31,590 nucleotides of DNA from Candidatus Heimdallarchaeota archaeon LC_2 (GCA_001940725.1 MDVR01000087.1:1-31590), one strand, 5' to 3'; numbered from the stretch's first letter, positions 1 to 8,488 are shown. Numbers and translations are program-made. The notes: generated by a model not told the origin, from the sequence alone.

Positions 1-2455
1 GTTTCTGGAAATTTAGAAACATGTTGGTTTGAATCTCAATAGTGAATGGTTTGACTTTGACAGTAACATACTGGGTACCTCTGGTTATTTGGTGCTCATT
101 TTTCTCATTCATTTCCTGTAGTGCAATCTGAACAGCAGGTGTCTTGGCAAAGTAATCACTGAATTTCTTGTTGAGAGATACCATGTGCTGCAGATCCTCA
201 AATGGAAATCTTTCGTCTTTCAACATCTGTAATTTCTCATAGATTAACCGTATCATGAACTGTTTGGCTTCTTCCAATTCGTGTTCATTCTGAACCATTT
301 TCAATTTCTCGGCTACTGTATGGAAGGTTCCCTTAATGAATTCAGCTGTATTACTCTTTTTGATAGCCAGCCCCTTGATTATGATTTTATTGTTCGTGGT
401 AATACCGAAATAATTCTTCTTACGGCTAGAAAGTACCATAAAACGGAAAGTGTAATCCAAACCTAATTCAATACCAAGATCGATAACAGACCATTCAGTT
501 AGTTGAGCCATCTGATCTTTAGATATCTTATGGACGAAAATGGAATCTGTATCCCCACCAAGTACTACTAGACCCATTTCTTCAGCCAGTGATTTAGCTT
601 TAAGTAACATTGATCTTGAGATTGCAGTGGTAGACTCAGCAACTGGGGGGCAATAAAGATAGAAATTGGGAGCTCCAAAAACTCCGTAAGAGGCATTGAT
701 AAATACTTTAAGAGCTGCTTGAATTGTATTTCCCAATTCTCGCTCATCTGGAACCTTCGATTTGCTCATTGTCTTGTAGTAACGAACCCGTATTTCTCTA
801 ACAAAACCTACTAGAGAAGACATGATACCAATTCTCTTACGACAGACCCAATGTTCTAAATCGGGTACAAGGTTGGATTCACAACTCTTGTGACCACATC
901 TCATAGTCTCATATGATAAATTGAAATTCTTTATGGTTGATGGGTAAAGTGAATTATAGTCGACTACTGATACATCCCAGAATACACCAGGTTTAGGATC
1001 AAGTACAATTGCACCTTTAAATCCCTTACCATCAACTAGAGAATCCGATTCAAATGACCCTTTTTCTTTAATCAGAACTTTCTTCTTGGGTAAAATCAGA
1101 TTACGTCTCTCATGTTCAGCAATGATCCAATTTAAAATCCATTTGGATATTGGGGCTCGATTTACATAGGCAAGTGATAATCTGCCTACACGCATTAAAA
1201 TAATCAGCAATTTCCAAGTCAGATTGTTATTGAAGGTTGTTAGCTGCATAGTAAGCTCAGCATCTCGGATATTATATTCAATCATCTCTGCCCTTGACAT
1301 CTCATCAAACCAGAGATCATGTTCGATTTTTTTCCTTCCAACCAGTGCTTCTCCCACATCCATCAACCTGGACCGAGAGTACTTGGCACCAAAGGCATAG
1401 AGTCGAACAGCATTATTAGATAGAATTCTGTACAGATCAATATGAATAGAGTGAGTAAATTGCCATTCCTCTCTAAAGAAAAGATATCTGCCCTTCACTA
1501 TGGGACTCTTGATTCCCAGTCTTTTGGATCTATAAAATAAATACTGTAAATCAAAGCTATCACCATTGTATGTGAGGATGGCAGGATAATTCTTAATCTC
1601 CTCATAGAATGATAATATCAGATCCTTCTCCAGAACGAATGTTTTGATCTTGGGCTTGTATCCCAGTTTTTCTTCAATTTCAATTCTCTCATTTCTGGTG
1701 GGTTCAAAGGCCAGAAGAAAGATGGTACTATTTCCCTCATTGTTATTGGTTGCAATTGAATTGATAGGGTACTCCGCCTGTTCTGGAATGGGAAAATTAT
1801 CACGAGGAGATGCAACTTCAAGATCAAAAGCAATGCGTCTGATATCTGGAATTGCATCCTCCATGATTGGCATGTTTTCCACACAAAGATCAATTATTAT
1901 CTTACTATCTCCCAATAATAATTTCTTGATCTCATCAGCTTTGGATTTCATCTCTGCATTATCATTCTTAGAAATCTTTGTGATCTCATTATTGCTAATT
2001 GAAATCCAAGTTCCAGGTATCAATCCGGTTTTGTGAAAGTACATCAATTGTACAGGTAGTGGGATATGTATCTTACGTCTTTTTCTATCAAATTCGTTAG
2101 TAAATACCTCAATTGACTCAAGATCAGTAAGTTCAATGGTTTCAACCTCCTTATCAAATAATAAATCAGTTTTCACAACTATATCAGCATTGAATGGAAT
2201 AGGCACGGAGGGATCTTTGTGGGTATAAGTATAATAATTGGTCTTGGTAATCCGAGTATCAACATAGCGAACCAATTTTTTTTCAGTTGGATCATAAATT
2301 ATCATGTGATAATTTTCCATTCTATCTGTGGAATAGCATCCATCAAGAATGAGACCTTCTTCCAATTCAGAAATGATTTTAACATCTGACCATGGATTGA
2401 TATCTTCAGATCGGAAATCCGATTCTGTATTGTATTCCGAAGTTATATCAACCAC
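1..2455 (-). CDS. polB: Family B DNA polymerase, C-terminus beyond window
   Basis: Replicative-type DNA polymerase with 3'-5' proofreading. 818 codons are visible and the C-terminal end lies outside the window. Exonuclease motifs: Exo I AFDLEVAS near residue 211, Exo II YNGDSFDLQYL near 293, Exo III YNIRDAELT near 391. Polymerase motifs: A (DYNSLYPSTI) near 498, B (NASYGVFG) near 588, C (GGDTDSIF) near 633. Motif C has Gly where most family members have Tyr (YGDTDS). A stretch with CGHKSC and VCRKRIGI between A and B is typical of archaeal PolB. I chose the GTG at 2455 because the N-terminal fold (LDGCYSTDRMENYHM...) lies upstream of the first ATG. This GTG follows the TAG of the upstream membrane-protein gene directly and in the same frame, so translation probably depends on reinitiation. 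It is last in a three-gene unit starting at 3333. Family call is firm; the start is less certain. Confidence 0.95.
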   Translation of the reverse strand, partial: MVDITSEYNTESDFRSEDINPWSDVKIISELEEGLILDGCYSTDRMENYHMIIYDPTEKKLVRYVDTRITKTNYYTYTHKDPSVPIPFNADIVVKTDLLFDKEVETIELTDLESIEVFTNEFDRKRRKIHIPLPVQLMYFHKTGLIPGTWISISNNEITKISKNDNAEMKSKADEIKKLLLGDSKIIIDLCVENMPIMEDAIPDIRRIAFDLEVASPRDNFPIPEQAEYPINSIATNNNEGNSTIFLLAFEPTRNERIEIEEKLGYKPKIKTFVLEKDLILSFYEEIKNYPAILTYNGDSFDLQYLFYRSKRLGIKSPIVKGRYLFFREEWQFTHSIHIDLYRILSNNAVRLYAFGAKYSRSRLMDVGEALVGRKKIEHDLWFDEMSRAEMIEYNIRDAELTMQLTTFNNNLTWKLLIILMRVGRLSLAYVNRAPISKWILNWIIAEHERRNLILPKKKVLIKEKGSFESDSLVDGKGFKGAIVLDPKPGVFWDVSVVDYNSLYPSTIKNFNLSYETMRCGHKSCESNLVPDLEHWVCRKRIGIMSSLVGFVREIRVRYYKTMSKSKVPDERELGNTIQAALKVFINASYGVFGAPNFYLYCPPVAESTTAISRSMLLKAKSLAEEMGLVVLGGDTDSIFVHKISKDQMAQLTEWSVIDLGIELGLDYTFRFMVLSSRKKNYFGITTNNKIIIKGLAIKKSNTAEFIKGTFHTVAEKLKMVQNEHELEEAKQFMIRLIYEKLQMLKDERFPFEDLQHMVSLNKKFSDYFAKTPAVQIALQEMNEKNEHQITRGTQYVTVKVKPFTIEIQTNMFLNFQK

Positions 2456-3031
2456 CTACACAAAGTCCCAAGATGGATGAGGCTCAACTACATCCTTAAT
2501 TGAATAATTACTAAAATCCAAAAAATCTGATAGCGGAAAGACAATGATAAAGGAAATTGATAACGGAGTAAGACTGCTATACATGAAAAATATAAATAGA
2601 ATTTTAAAGAAGAAAACAATTCTGGAAAATCCATTGGCATTGTATAATAGATCGAAATCATCCAAATTAGGGGCAATATTGAGAAAGAAGAATAGCTTGA
2701 GAATATAGAAGAAATAACTGAGTAGCAAATATCTCCCGAATACATAACTTAACAGAAGAAAGTCGAGATATGTATTGAGGGTGAGCATGAATAACAGAGG
2801 TATAATCACTCTGGACAGTACAATCACCTCAAAGTTCTTGGTGTTAGGAAAATACCGATCACTGTATTCGATGGATCTATTTCTTATTCCCCTCACATAA
2901 TCATCAAAGTAGTTTCTGAATTCGTGTGGTAATGCAAATGTGATAATGTATCTGATGAAATGAGTAACTAAAGAGAGTTTGATTAGAATCTCAATAAACA
3001 AAAACAGATCAAAATTGGTTAAAGGTATCAT
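2456..3031 (-). CDS. Polytopic membrane protein of unknown function
   Basis: I do not recognise this 191-residue protein. It is strongly hydrophobic, rich in Phe/Leu/Ile, with likely membrane segments near residues 8-35, 70-115 (two closely spaced) and 135-165. A basic loop around residues 40-65 (EFRNYFDDYVRGIRNRS) probably faces the cytoplasm. The ATG overlaps the TGA of the upstream 101-aa gene by four bases (ATGA), and its TAG directly precedes the polymerase start, so the three genes look co-transcribed and translationally coupled. Nothing in the sequence gives a function; co-transcription with polB may only reflect dense packing. Confidence 0.75.
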   Translation of the reverse strand: MIPLTNFDLFLFIEILIKLSLVTHFIRYIITFALPHEFRNYFDDYVRGIRNRSIEYSDRYFPNTKNFEVIVLSRVIIPLLFMLTLNTYLDFLLLSYVFGRYLLLSYFFYILKLFFFLNIAPNLDDFDLLYNANGFSRIVFFFKILFIFFMYSSLTPLSISFIIVFPLSDFLDFSNYSIKDVVEPHPSWDFV

Positions 3032-3333
3032 GTATTTGTCTTCACCCCTTGGTATGAAATTACTATTTCTAAATGCCGATCATTGGCAAGGATATCATCT
3101 TCAATCTTTGGTGATATTGCATCAAGTGGGGTGAATGAGGTATTCTCCATGGGTACACCTGTTACTTTTTTCTCTCGGAAGAACAATCCCACGGTAAAGG
3201 TGGATAGGCCTGTTAGAACCAATAGAGGTAATAATTCAATATTGTATTGGAACAGTTGGGAAAGAAATCTCACGGAAAGCCAGGAGAGCACCACTCTTAA
3301 CTGAATATTTTGTAATAAATGAATTGCAAACAT
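3028..3333 (-). CDS. Small membrane-anchored protein of unknown function
   Basis: A 101-residue protein with a hydrophobic N-terminal half (probable membrane helix near residues 33-52, LLPLLVLTGLSTFTVGLFF) and a soluble, charged C-terminal half. No family recognised. It is first in the unit that continues into the 191-aa membrane protein (ATGA overlap) and polB. A good TATA box lies about 31 nt upstream, giving a leader of only a few bases, which supports the ATG at 3333. Confidence 0.65.
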   Translation of the reverse strand: MFAIHLLQNIQLRVVLSWLSVRFLSQLFQYNIELLPLLVLTGLSTFTVGLFFREKKVTGVPMENTSFTPLDAISPKIEDDILANDRHLEIVISYQGVKTNT

Positions 3334-3355
3334 ATTATACTGATAATTATGTGAT

Positions 3356-3374
3356 GAAATTTATTTAAGTAAAC
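3356..3374 (-). promoter_or_regulatory. BRE/TATA promoter of the polB unit
   Basis: On the minus strand the sequence reads GTTTACTTAAATAAATTTC; the TATA core CTTAAATAAA is centred about 31 nt before the ATG at 3333. The same TTACTTAAATA word precedes the genes at 27865 and 28149. I saw no other gene or strong signal in the rest of the 3334-3610 gap. Confidence 0.6.
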
Positions 3375-3610
3375 AACCTTTGTTAAATTAATAGTATTCT
3401 AATATAATAGATCAACCGATATATCATGAATTGTTGAGTATGATTTTTGATTGATATATTGATGAACTTAAAATATGTAACTTAATACTCTCATACTTCT
3501 CAGATGCCCCGAAATAATGAAAAACAATGCTACTATAGAGAACCTTGATTAAATTCGGTTAACTCTGTCTTTGCATAAATCAATTAATTGATGATTTTCC
3601 TTATTTATTT

Positions 3611-3889
3611 GTGAATGAATACTCGATTGAATTAACTCCAGATCTCAAAGGTGTTCTCGATAGCCTAATTGAAAATACTGGAATAACCATTGATGAATTA
3701 ATTACCTTGGGATTATTTCTTTATCATCCTGATATTTTTTTATTATTAAATCAAAATAATATTGAAAATGTGAAACTATGGCTTTTCTTGGATAAGACTG
3801 AACAAAAATGGTTGAGGGAAATTTGTGAATGTTATAGCAAAACAGAAAATGAGATTCTCCTGGAATTAATATCTAACAACGTTTCTTGA
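3611..3889 (+). CDS. Small helical hypothetical protein
   Basis: A 92-residue protein opening with GTG (MNEYSIELTPDLKGVLDSL). Composition is that of a real soluble helical protein: SIELTPDLKGVLDSLIENTG followed by TIDELITLGLFLY resembles the beta-strand plus helix start of ribbon-helix-helix proteins, but this is only a visual impression. Two Cys near residues 75-77 (ICECYS). Promoter evidence is weak: an AT-rich CAATTAATTG lies about 20 nt upstream. The 3' end overlaps the convergent gene ending at 3873 by 17 bases. Existence is likely but function is unknown. Confidence 0.5.
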   Translation: MNEYSIELTPDLKGVLDSLIENTGITIDELITLGLFLYHPDIFLLLNQNNIENVKLWLFLDKTEQKWLREICECYSKTENEILLELISNNVS

Positions 3890-4427
3890 TATATATCAAG
3901 GAAATGAAACCGACAATGATTCCCAATGGCTCAATTGACAATAACTGTTCATCAATTTCAACGTAAATTCCTACATTATCATTATTATCTAGTAAAATTG
4001 ATCCTCCTAAGATATCGCCTGTATTTTCAGATATTTGTGCTGTGTAACCAATTCTGACAAAATCCACTTTATAATCAGTAAGAGTTAGTGCCCATATGAA
4101 ATGCAAAAATGGTGCATCTTTTGTTAAAGTTTCTGATAATTCATGCCCATCAAAAGGTGTGGGTCCATTTTCTAACGAGTCGAATAAAAGCAATTCAAAT
4201 GTAAGGTGTACTTCTAAAACGCTCGAACCAAATTCAATAACTTGAACAATTACAATGAACGTAAAATCTTTGAAATCTTCCTCAGTAACCTCAATTGAAA
4301 CAAAGAATGTACTTCCAAGTTCAAGTTCCTTTGCCTCAGTTTTGAAAGTTGCTCCATTTACAGGAATTGTAAAAAGTAGTATTAGAAAAATTGAAAAAAC
4401 AAAATATTTCATTTTATCACAATTCAT
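3873..4427 (-). CDS. Secreted protein with C-terminal membrane anchor
   Basis: An exported protein of about 184 residues. It has an N-terminal signal sequence (MKYFVFSIFLILLFTIPVNG), a beta-rich extracytoplasmic body, and a C-terminal hydrophobic helix (LGIIVGFISLIYI) ending in KKRC, the usual archaeal surface-anchor layout. Two starts are possible. ATG 4427 overlaps the TGA of the upstream zinc-ribbon gene (TGATG), which suggests coupling. ATG 4412 begins directly at the signal peptide and lies some 30 nt after a TATA-like GCCTATATCAAG. The body is unrecognised. Its 3' end overlaps the convergent gene at 3611-3889 by 17 bases. Confidence 0.7.
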   Translation of the reverse strand: MNCDKMKYFVFSIFLILLFTIPVNGATFKTEAKELELGSTFFVSIEVTEEDFKDFTFIVIVQVIEFGSSVLEVHLTFELLLFDSLENGPTPFDGHELSETLTKDAPFLHFIWALTLTDYKVDFVRIGYTAQISENTGDILGGSILLDNNDNVGIYVEIDEQLLSIEPLGIIVGFISLIYIKKRC

Positions 4428-4540
4428 CAATATTTCTTGATATAGGCTGTTTTTTTCTCAATTGCTTTAGTATTTTGTGAGCACAGTCTACAATAGTTGG
4501 CAAGTTTTTCGACCTCTATTATACAATTGTTACATTTCAC
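4427..4540 (-). CDS. 37-residue zinc-ribbon microprotein
   Basis: A short ORF read directly from the sequence: GTG start, 37 residues, TGA. Cys3-x2-Cys6 (CNNC) and Cys17-x2-Cys20 (CRLC) are separated by ten residues, the classic spacing of a four-Cys zinc ribbon, followed by a Lys-rich tail (KAIEKKTAYIKKY). An in-frame TGA four codons upstream limits the start to the GTG at 4540. Its TGA overlaps the ATG of the downstream secreted protein (TGATG), suggesting translational coupling. A TATA-like CTATACAAAT lies about 43 nt upstream. Zinc ribbons of this size often mediate protein or nucleic-acid contacts, but no specific role can be assigned. Confidence 0.6.
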   Translation of the reverse strand: MKCNNCIIEVEKLANYCRLCSQNTKAIEKKTAYIKKY

Positions 4541-4650
4541 ATCGATAGATCAAGTACTTCCGCGACTTGAGAATTATCGATTTGTATAGCGATTCGATCG
4601 ATCGAACAAAATTCAGTTTACTTTAGAATTGGACAACTCAACCACCTTTT

Positions 4651-5661
4651 TTATTGATCGGAATTGCTCTTGATAATTATGACGACATGACCCTTTTTCA
4701 GTCCTTTCTCAACATATTCATGAGCGGCAACCAGTTCCTCTATAGGATATTCCTTGTCAATAATTGATTTGATAGAACCTTTCTCGACAAGTTCTCGGAT
4801 GTGAACCAAATCTTCAGGAGTTTCCATTGACAGGGCACATAATACTTTCTTACTACCAATAATTTTTGTCCGTAACATTTGGAAAATCTGTCTCATCTTG
4901 AAACTGGCCAGGACATAGGTTCCATTCTGAGTTAACGATCCTTTACAATGTGAATACGAACTCTTATTCATAATGTCGAGAATGATATCATAGCTTTCTC
5001 CATTTTTAGTAAAGTCTTCTTTAGTATAATCAATTACATTATCTGCACCCAGAGCGGCCACATATCCCATTTTCGTTGTACTGCAAACACCAGTAACTTC
5101 TGCCCCGTAATACTTGCTAAATTGTACAGCAAAGTTGCCAATACTACCAGAAGCACCATTAATGAGCACCTTGTCTCCTTTCTTGATATTTACTTTTCTA
5201 AGTATATTCAGTGCTGTCAGAGATCCATAAGGGATTGATGCAGCTTGTTCAAAAGTCATATTATCAGGTTTTATGCTGACGATACCATTTTCAGGCATAC
5301 ATAGGTACTCTGCGTTTCCACCGAAGTTTTGACCACGATATCCAAATACATGATCTCCTTTCTTAAATAAAGTTACATCCTTGCCTATTGCGTTGATTTC
5401 ACCTGCAAATTCACTACCCAGTATTTTGGTTCGTGGCTTTCTGATACCAAAAACAAATTTAGCTGGAAGCCAGAATATGAAAGGCATTGAGAACTCGAAT
5501 GGGGAGATTTTTCGGAAGTTTCTGGCCCATATATCCCCCGTGTTTACTGTTGTAGAGTAGATCTTGATTTGGATTTCATTATCCTTTGGAATCGGGGTTT
5601 CAACCTCTTTGAGAGTAAGTACACTTGGTGGTCCATAAATTGTCTGAACTACAGCTTTCAT
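4651..5661 (-). CDS. NAD(P)-dependent MDR oxidoreductase (quinone-reductase type)
   Basis: Medium-chain dehydrogenase/reductase, 336 residues, normal family length. The N-terminal GroES-like domain begins MKAVVQTIYGPPSVL; the Rossmann domain has the nucleotide loop NGASGSIGNFAVQ near residues 168-180 and the family signature ALGADNVIDY near 203-212. The zinc-binding Cys/His pattern of true alcohol dehydrogenases is not evident, and the sequence resembles NADPH:quinone reductase/enoyl-reductase members, so it probably reduces a quinone or enone. The substrate cannot be read from sequence. Start: GGTGG sits about 7 nt before ATG 5661 (CTTGGTGGAATAATC then ATG), and GATATTTATAG about 50 nt upstream is a fitting TATA box. 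It stands alone on its strand. Confidence 0.93.
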   Translation of the reverse strand: MKAVVQTIYGPPSVLTLKEVETPIPKDNEIQIKIYSTTVNTGDIWARNFRKISPFEFSMPFIFWLPAKFVFGIRKPRTKILGSEFAGEINAIGKDVTLFKKGDHVFGYRGQNFGGNAEYLCMPENGIVSIKPDNMTFEQAASIPYGSLTALNILRKVNIKKGDKVLINGASGSIGNFAVQFSKYYGAEVTGVCSTTKMGYVAALGADNVIDYTKEDFTKNGESYDIILDIMNKSSYSHCKGSLTQNGTYVLASFKMRQIFQMLRTKIIGSKKVLCALSMETPEDLVHIRELVEKGSIKSIIDKEYPIEELVAAHEYVEKGLKKGHVVIIIKSNSDQ

Positions 5662-5791
5662 GATTATTCCACCAAGTTACAATTAATTTAGACATTTCCT
5701 TCTAGATCCTATAAATATCGCGCAATTAAGTTACTAGAAATATCCTATATGGACTTATGTGGTAATATGTAATTAATCTCGATACATGATC

Positions 5792-5807
5792 TGAAAAACT
5801 AACTTTT
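5792..5807 (+). repeat. 16-nt direct repeat, copy 1
   Basis: TGAAAAACTAACTTTT, identical to 6247-6262 and in the same orientation, 455 bp apart. The pair brackets the hairpins and the decayed ORF, so it may mark the ends of a degraded insertion or a duplicated target. Confidence 0.6.
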
Positions 5808-5849
5808 CTTGTATGTTCAGCTAATACTATACAAACGTCACCGTATCCT

Positions 5850-5944
5850 CCAGTTGCTACACTGGAATAGTATAATACTTGTCTCCGCTAGGAGAGTATT
5901 GCTTCCTTCCACTTGGTTTATTCGAGTAAGCTAACTCGACCAAG
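5850..5944. other. Three consecutive hairpins, possible structured RNA
   Basis: Stem 1: CCAGT 5850-5854 with ACTGG 5861-5865. Stem 2: AATAC 5874-5878 and TCTCC 5882-5886 with GGAGA 5891-5895 and GTATT 5896-5900, loop GCTA, one 3-nt bulge. Stem 3: CTTGGT 5912-5917 and CGAGT 5923-5927 with ACTCG 5934-5938 and ACCAAG 5939-5944. Three stems in under 100 nt of AT-rich intergenic DNA is unusual. A minus-strand ORF overlaps them, so transposon debris is the alternative. Not matched to any known RNA family by eye. Confidence 0.35.
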
Positions 5945-5991
5945 ATGGGATTTTCATACTTTTTGACCATCGCAAGATCATTCTCGAACAT
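5857..5991 (-). pseudogene. Decayed short ORF, possible transposase remnant
   Basis: Minus-strand reading from ATG 5991 gives 44 residues with a protein-like composition (MFENDLAMVKKYENPILVEL, then NKPSGRKQYSPSG), ended by TAG; a second stop lies in frame 11 codons later. Upstream, another frame continues with basic sequence (GSRKRKGSPH). The wording resembles the N-terminal part of IS4/IS5-type transposases, but this is a weak resemblance. It overlaps the hairpins and lies inside the 16-nt direct repeats. Confidence 0.25.
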
Positions 5992-6246
5992 CCATCAAGA
6001 TTTGATAATCTGACTAGCAGTTCGTTACGACGGATACAGGAACAGAAAATCGCTACTTTCTTTTTTACTGTATGTGGACTTCCTTTTCTCTTGCGAGATC
6101 CAGCCTTCGGTGTATTCTCAAAATCCTTATTGGTTTAAGAAATCGACCTAGTCTCACTTTATTCTTACACTCATCTAATATAAACAGAATGACAGTATAT
6201 TGTAAGTGAAATTTTAACAATTTTAATAATTTCACCAATTCTCAAT

Positions 6247-6262
6247 TGAAAAACTAACTTTT
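6247..6262 (+). repeat. 16-nt direct repeat, copy 2
   Basis: Second exact copy of TGAAAAACTAACTTTT (first at 5792-5807). Confidence 0.6.
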
Positions 6263-6352
6263 TTGTTCATGGATAAACTTACGAATTTTGTTGGATTGAA
6301 AGACTCACACTATCATTCACACAGTGCGTGGGTTTCATAATTCTCAGATCTT

Positions 6353-7237
6353 TCAGATTAATTCAATTACATCCATTTCCAAGAGTAAATCATCTAAACC
6401 ACTTTTGGTAAGATTTCCCATATGTTTTTGATTAAGTAATATGCGGAAAATCAAAACCGCACTGAAAAGTAAGAAATAAATGTATCCCAACCGTTTACCC
6501 TCAAATCCGAAGTCACCTAATTCCATAAGGCTGAGAAGAAATCCCATAATATATGCTAATATAATACCTGCAAACAGATGAGGATATTCACCCAATAAAT
6601 AATATATGGGAACCATTGTCTCTTCGGGTATGGGGGCACCTCCCACAAATAAAGCAAATAATAGATAATAATACCAGACATTTATCCAGAATTCACTTAG
6701 ATTTCCCTGTTGAATGTAAATAATGAAGTCGAGATTGTCTGCCTTGTTTATCCACATAAGATAGGTCAAGTAGAGGGGGAGATAACTGATTATGGAGATC
6801 AAGGCTATATCCTTGAAGGTCATGCGTCTTCGCTTATCAGGTGACATTGAGAAGGTAAACCCAGTCCTTCTATCCGAGAGTAAACTTCTATCGGTTTTAC
6901 CTACAAAGCCTGGATATTTTATTCCGAGAGACCATCCTCGAAGTCTAAGGAAAAGAAACATGATTCCAACCCGTAAAAGTGTTCCAGGAAGGGTAATAAG
7001 CGCCGTAAAGGAACGTATTTTTTTTATTCTATAATAAGAATTGTTTTTCCTCGGAAGACGTCTTCTCCCAGTCTTTTGGTCGTGATATGAATCATGACCA
7101 AGTCTGAAGATAAAAGCCAAAACAGCCATTATCCAATTAAGTACCCATCTAAGAATATAGGGAAGTATCATGAGTATAATGTAAATAGTAACAATACTGT
7201 CAGCAAAATTAAGTGCTTCATCTAATCCTTGTATCAT
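6353..7237 (-). CDS. Polytopic membrane protein of unknown function
   Basis: A 294-residue integral membrane protein with about six hydrophobic segments (near residues 14-42, 82-97, 143-163, 186-202, 218-237 and 248-265). Large basic cytoplasmic loops sit between segments 1 and 2 (KTGRRRLPRKNNSYYRIKK) and 2 and 3 (SPDKRRR). A short GGAPIPEET motif between segments 4 and 5, followed by MELGDFGF, could be functionally important, but I recognise no family. It lies 57 nt downstream of the 397-aa secreted protein and has its own TATA box, so it may be expressed both within that operon and alone. Confidence 0.75.
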   Translation of the reverse strand: MIQGLDEALNFADSIVTIYIILMILPYILRWVLNWIMAVLAFIFRLGHDSYHDQKTGRRRLPRKNNSYYRIKKIRSFTALITLPGTLLRVGIMFLFLRLRGWSLGIKYPGFVGKTDRSLLSDRRTGFTFSMSPDKRRRMTFKDIALISIISYLPLYLTYLMWINKADNLDFIIYIQQGNLSEFWINVWYYYLLFALFVGGAPIPEETMVPIYYLLGEYPHLFAGIILAYIMGFLLSLMELGDFGFEGKRLGYIYFLLFSAVLIFRILLNQKHMGNLTKSGLDDLLLEMDVIELI

Positions 7238-7260
7238 ATAATATTATTAAGCATCAAAAT

Positions 7261-7282
7261 CTATATAAGAAAAGTAAAAAAC
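7261..7282 (-). promoter_or_regulatory. TATA promoter of the 294-aa membrane protein
   Basis: Minus strand: a T-rich ACTTTT element then CTTATATAG centred about 28 nt before ATG 7237, implying an almost leaderless transcript. Confidence 0.55.
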
Positions 7283-7294
7283 TGCTTGATCCAA

Positions 7295-8488
7295 TTATCT
7301 GACAAAATCCTTCTCCACCAGATCATAGTTCTTGTATGCTAGAATTTCCTGATATTTTCGGTAATCAACATAATCAACGATTTTGTAGGTAAATACGGTT
7401 CCTATGAAAACCATTATCAGAATATATTGATTAGGAGACATTGAATATTCATTCTTCGCATAGAGTGATCTATCTGTGAATATAGCTTTGATTTTCACAG
7501 AAGCGGTTATATTGATTAGTCCTTTATAATTATTGGTTGAAATTGTGATTGTTAGTAATTGGCTATCTTTAATTTTTGAAGAGATCTTATATCGCTTTGA
7601 TTGATCGTTATTTAAAATTGGATCCTCGGTATCAATTGCATTATTACCACTTTGAGAGATAAGTACTAATTTATCGGTATCTTTATTCTCAAACTCTAGA
7701 TCAAGATAAATGGAGATGGGTACTTGTGTCAAGTTTAATGAATGACCCTGTGGAGAAGAAAAATAAAATGGTAATAATCGTATTGGAAGAAAGAGAAATA
7801 CCTGTCTAGTATCAAAAACAGATGACGTATGTTGCATTTGAATTGTAGATGGAAAAACATTGGTGGTTAGAGTCAATGCCTTATGAAATGAATCGGCGAG
7901 TATATTGGGAATTAGATAACTTGATATCTCATAGTCAAAAAATATTGTTCCATCTTGTTTTGTTCCTCTCTGGATCTCCAATTTAATATGAAGTGAGTAA
8001 TGAAATAGAGCCTTAGTTGAATCAGAAAAATCATCAATCCACTCAACATAATCACTTGTAAAGCCCTCAATGTCATTCAGATCTCCCAAGATGTAGGAAA
8101 ATTGTATTATTTCGTCTCTTAATGCGTTGTCAGATAATACTTGACTGCGTGAACCAAGTTTTAGAGGTAAAATATCGTCCAGATAAATCTCCTGGTGCAG
8201 AATGAACTTATATTCTTCCATACCATCAAATTCCAAATCAAAATCGGTGATGTTTATTTGTCCGTATAAACCATGGCGGAAGGTGAAATCAGTTATAGTA
8301 GCAAGAGTAACAAATGTACTGTCGGCACTAATATCCACCTGCACTGGTCCAAATCGGGATTGTTCGAGATGTGGTGTTACATCCAAGTCCATTTCTTCAA
8401 TCTGGTTAACGTTATGACCTGAGGTGGATGGTACTGTTACTAAAATTAATAGTAGTATCTGTAAGAGGATTGTTGCTTTGAATTTCAT
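7295..8488 (-). CDS. Secreted/surface protein with C-terminal membrane anchor
   Basis: 397 residues with a signal peptide (hydrophobic stretch ATILLQILLLILVTVPST, then SGHN) and a beta-rich extracytoplasmic domain of about 320 residues. One membrane helix (ILIMVFIGTVFTYKIV, near residue 350) is followed by a cytoplasmic tail of about 35 charged residues (YRKYQEILAYKNYDLVEKDF). No domain family is recognised. The ATG overlaps the TGA of the 1378-aa gene by four bases (ATGA), so it is almost certainly translated from the same mRNA. The cytoplasmic tail would be placed to contact the large soluble protein encoded just upstream. Confidence 0.8.
   Translation of the reverse strand: MKFKATILLQILLLILVTVPSTSGHNVNQIEEMDLDVTPHLEQSRFGPVQVDISADSTFVTLATITDFTFRHGLYGQINITDFDLEFDGMEEYKFILHQEIYLDDILPLKLGSRSQVLSDNALRDEIIQFSYILGDLNDIEGFTSDYVEWIDDFSDSTKALFHYSLHIKLEIQRGTKQDGTIFFDYEISSYLIPNILADSFHKALTLTTNVFPSTIQMQHTSSVFDTRQVFLFLPIRLLPFYFSSPQGHSLNLTQVPISIYLDLEFENKDTDKLVLISQSGNNAIDTEDPILNNDQSKRYKISSKIKDSQLLTITISTNNYKGLINITASVKIKAIFTDRSLYAKNEYSMSPNQYILIMVFIGTVFTYKIVDYVDYRKYQEILAYKNYDLVEKDFVR

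Larger units (their letters stand above)
5662..6352. other. 690-nt intergenic region
   Basis: No intact gene of convincing length. The left edge carries the promoter of the oxidoreductase. The middle holds three consecutive hairpins and a decayed-looking minus-strand ORF, bracketed by a 16-nt direct repeat (listed separately). The part next to 6352 is AT-rich without recognisable signals. No tRNA-like cloverleaf was found. Confidence 0.7.

Noticed and set aside
2456..2458. TAG read as an amino acid (pyrrolysine) joining the membrane protein to polB
   Set aside because: TAG ends other genes in the window, and a membrane-domain fusion to a replicative polymerase is improbable.
5662..6352. tRNA gene in the large gap
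   Set aside because: The stems do not form a cloverleaf and there is no T-arm consensus.
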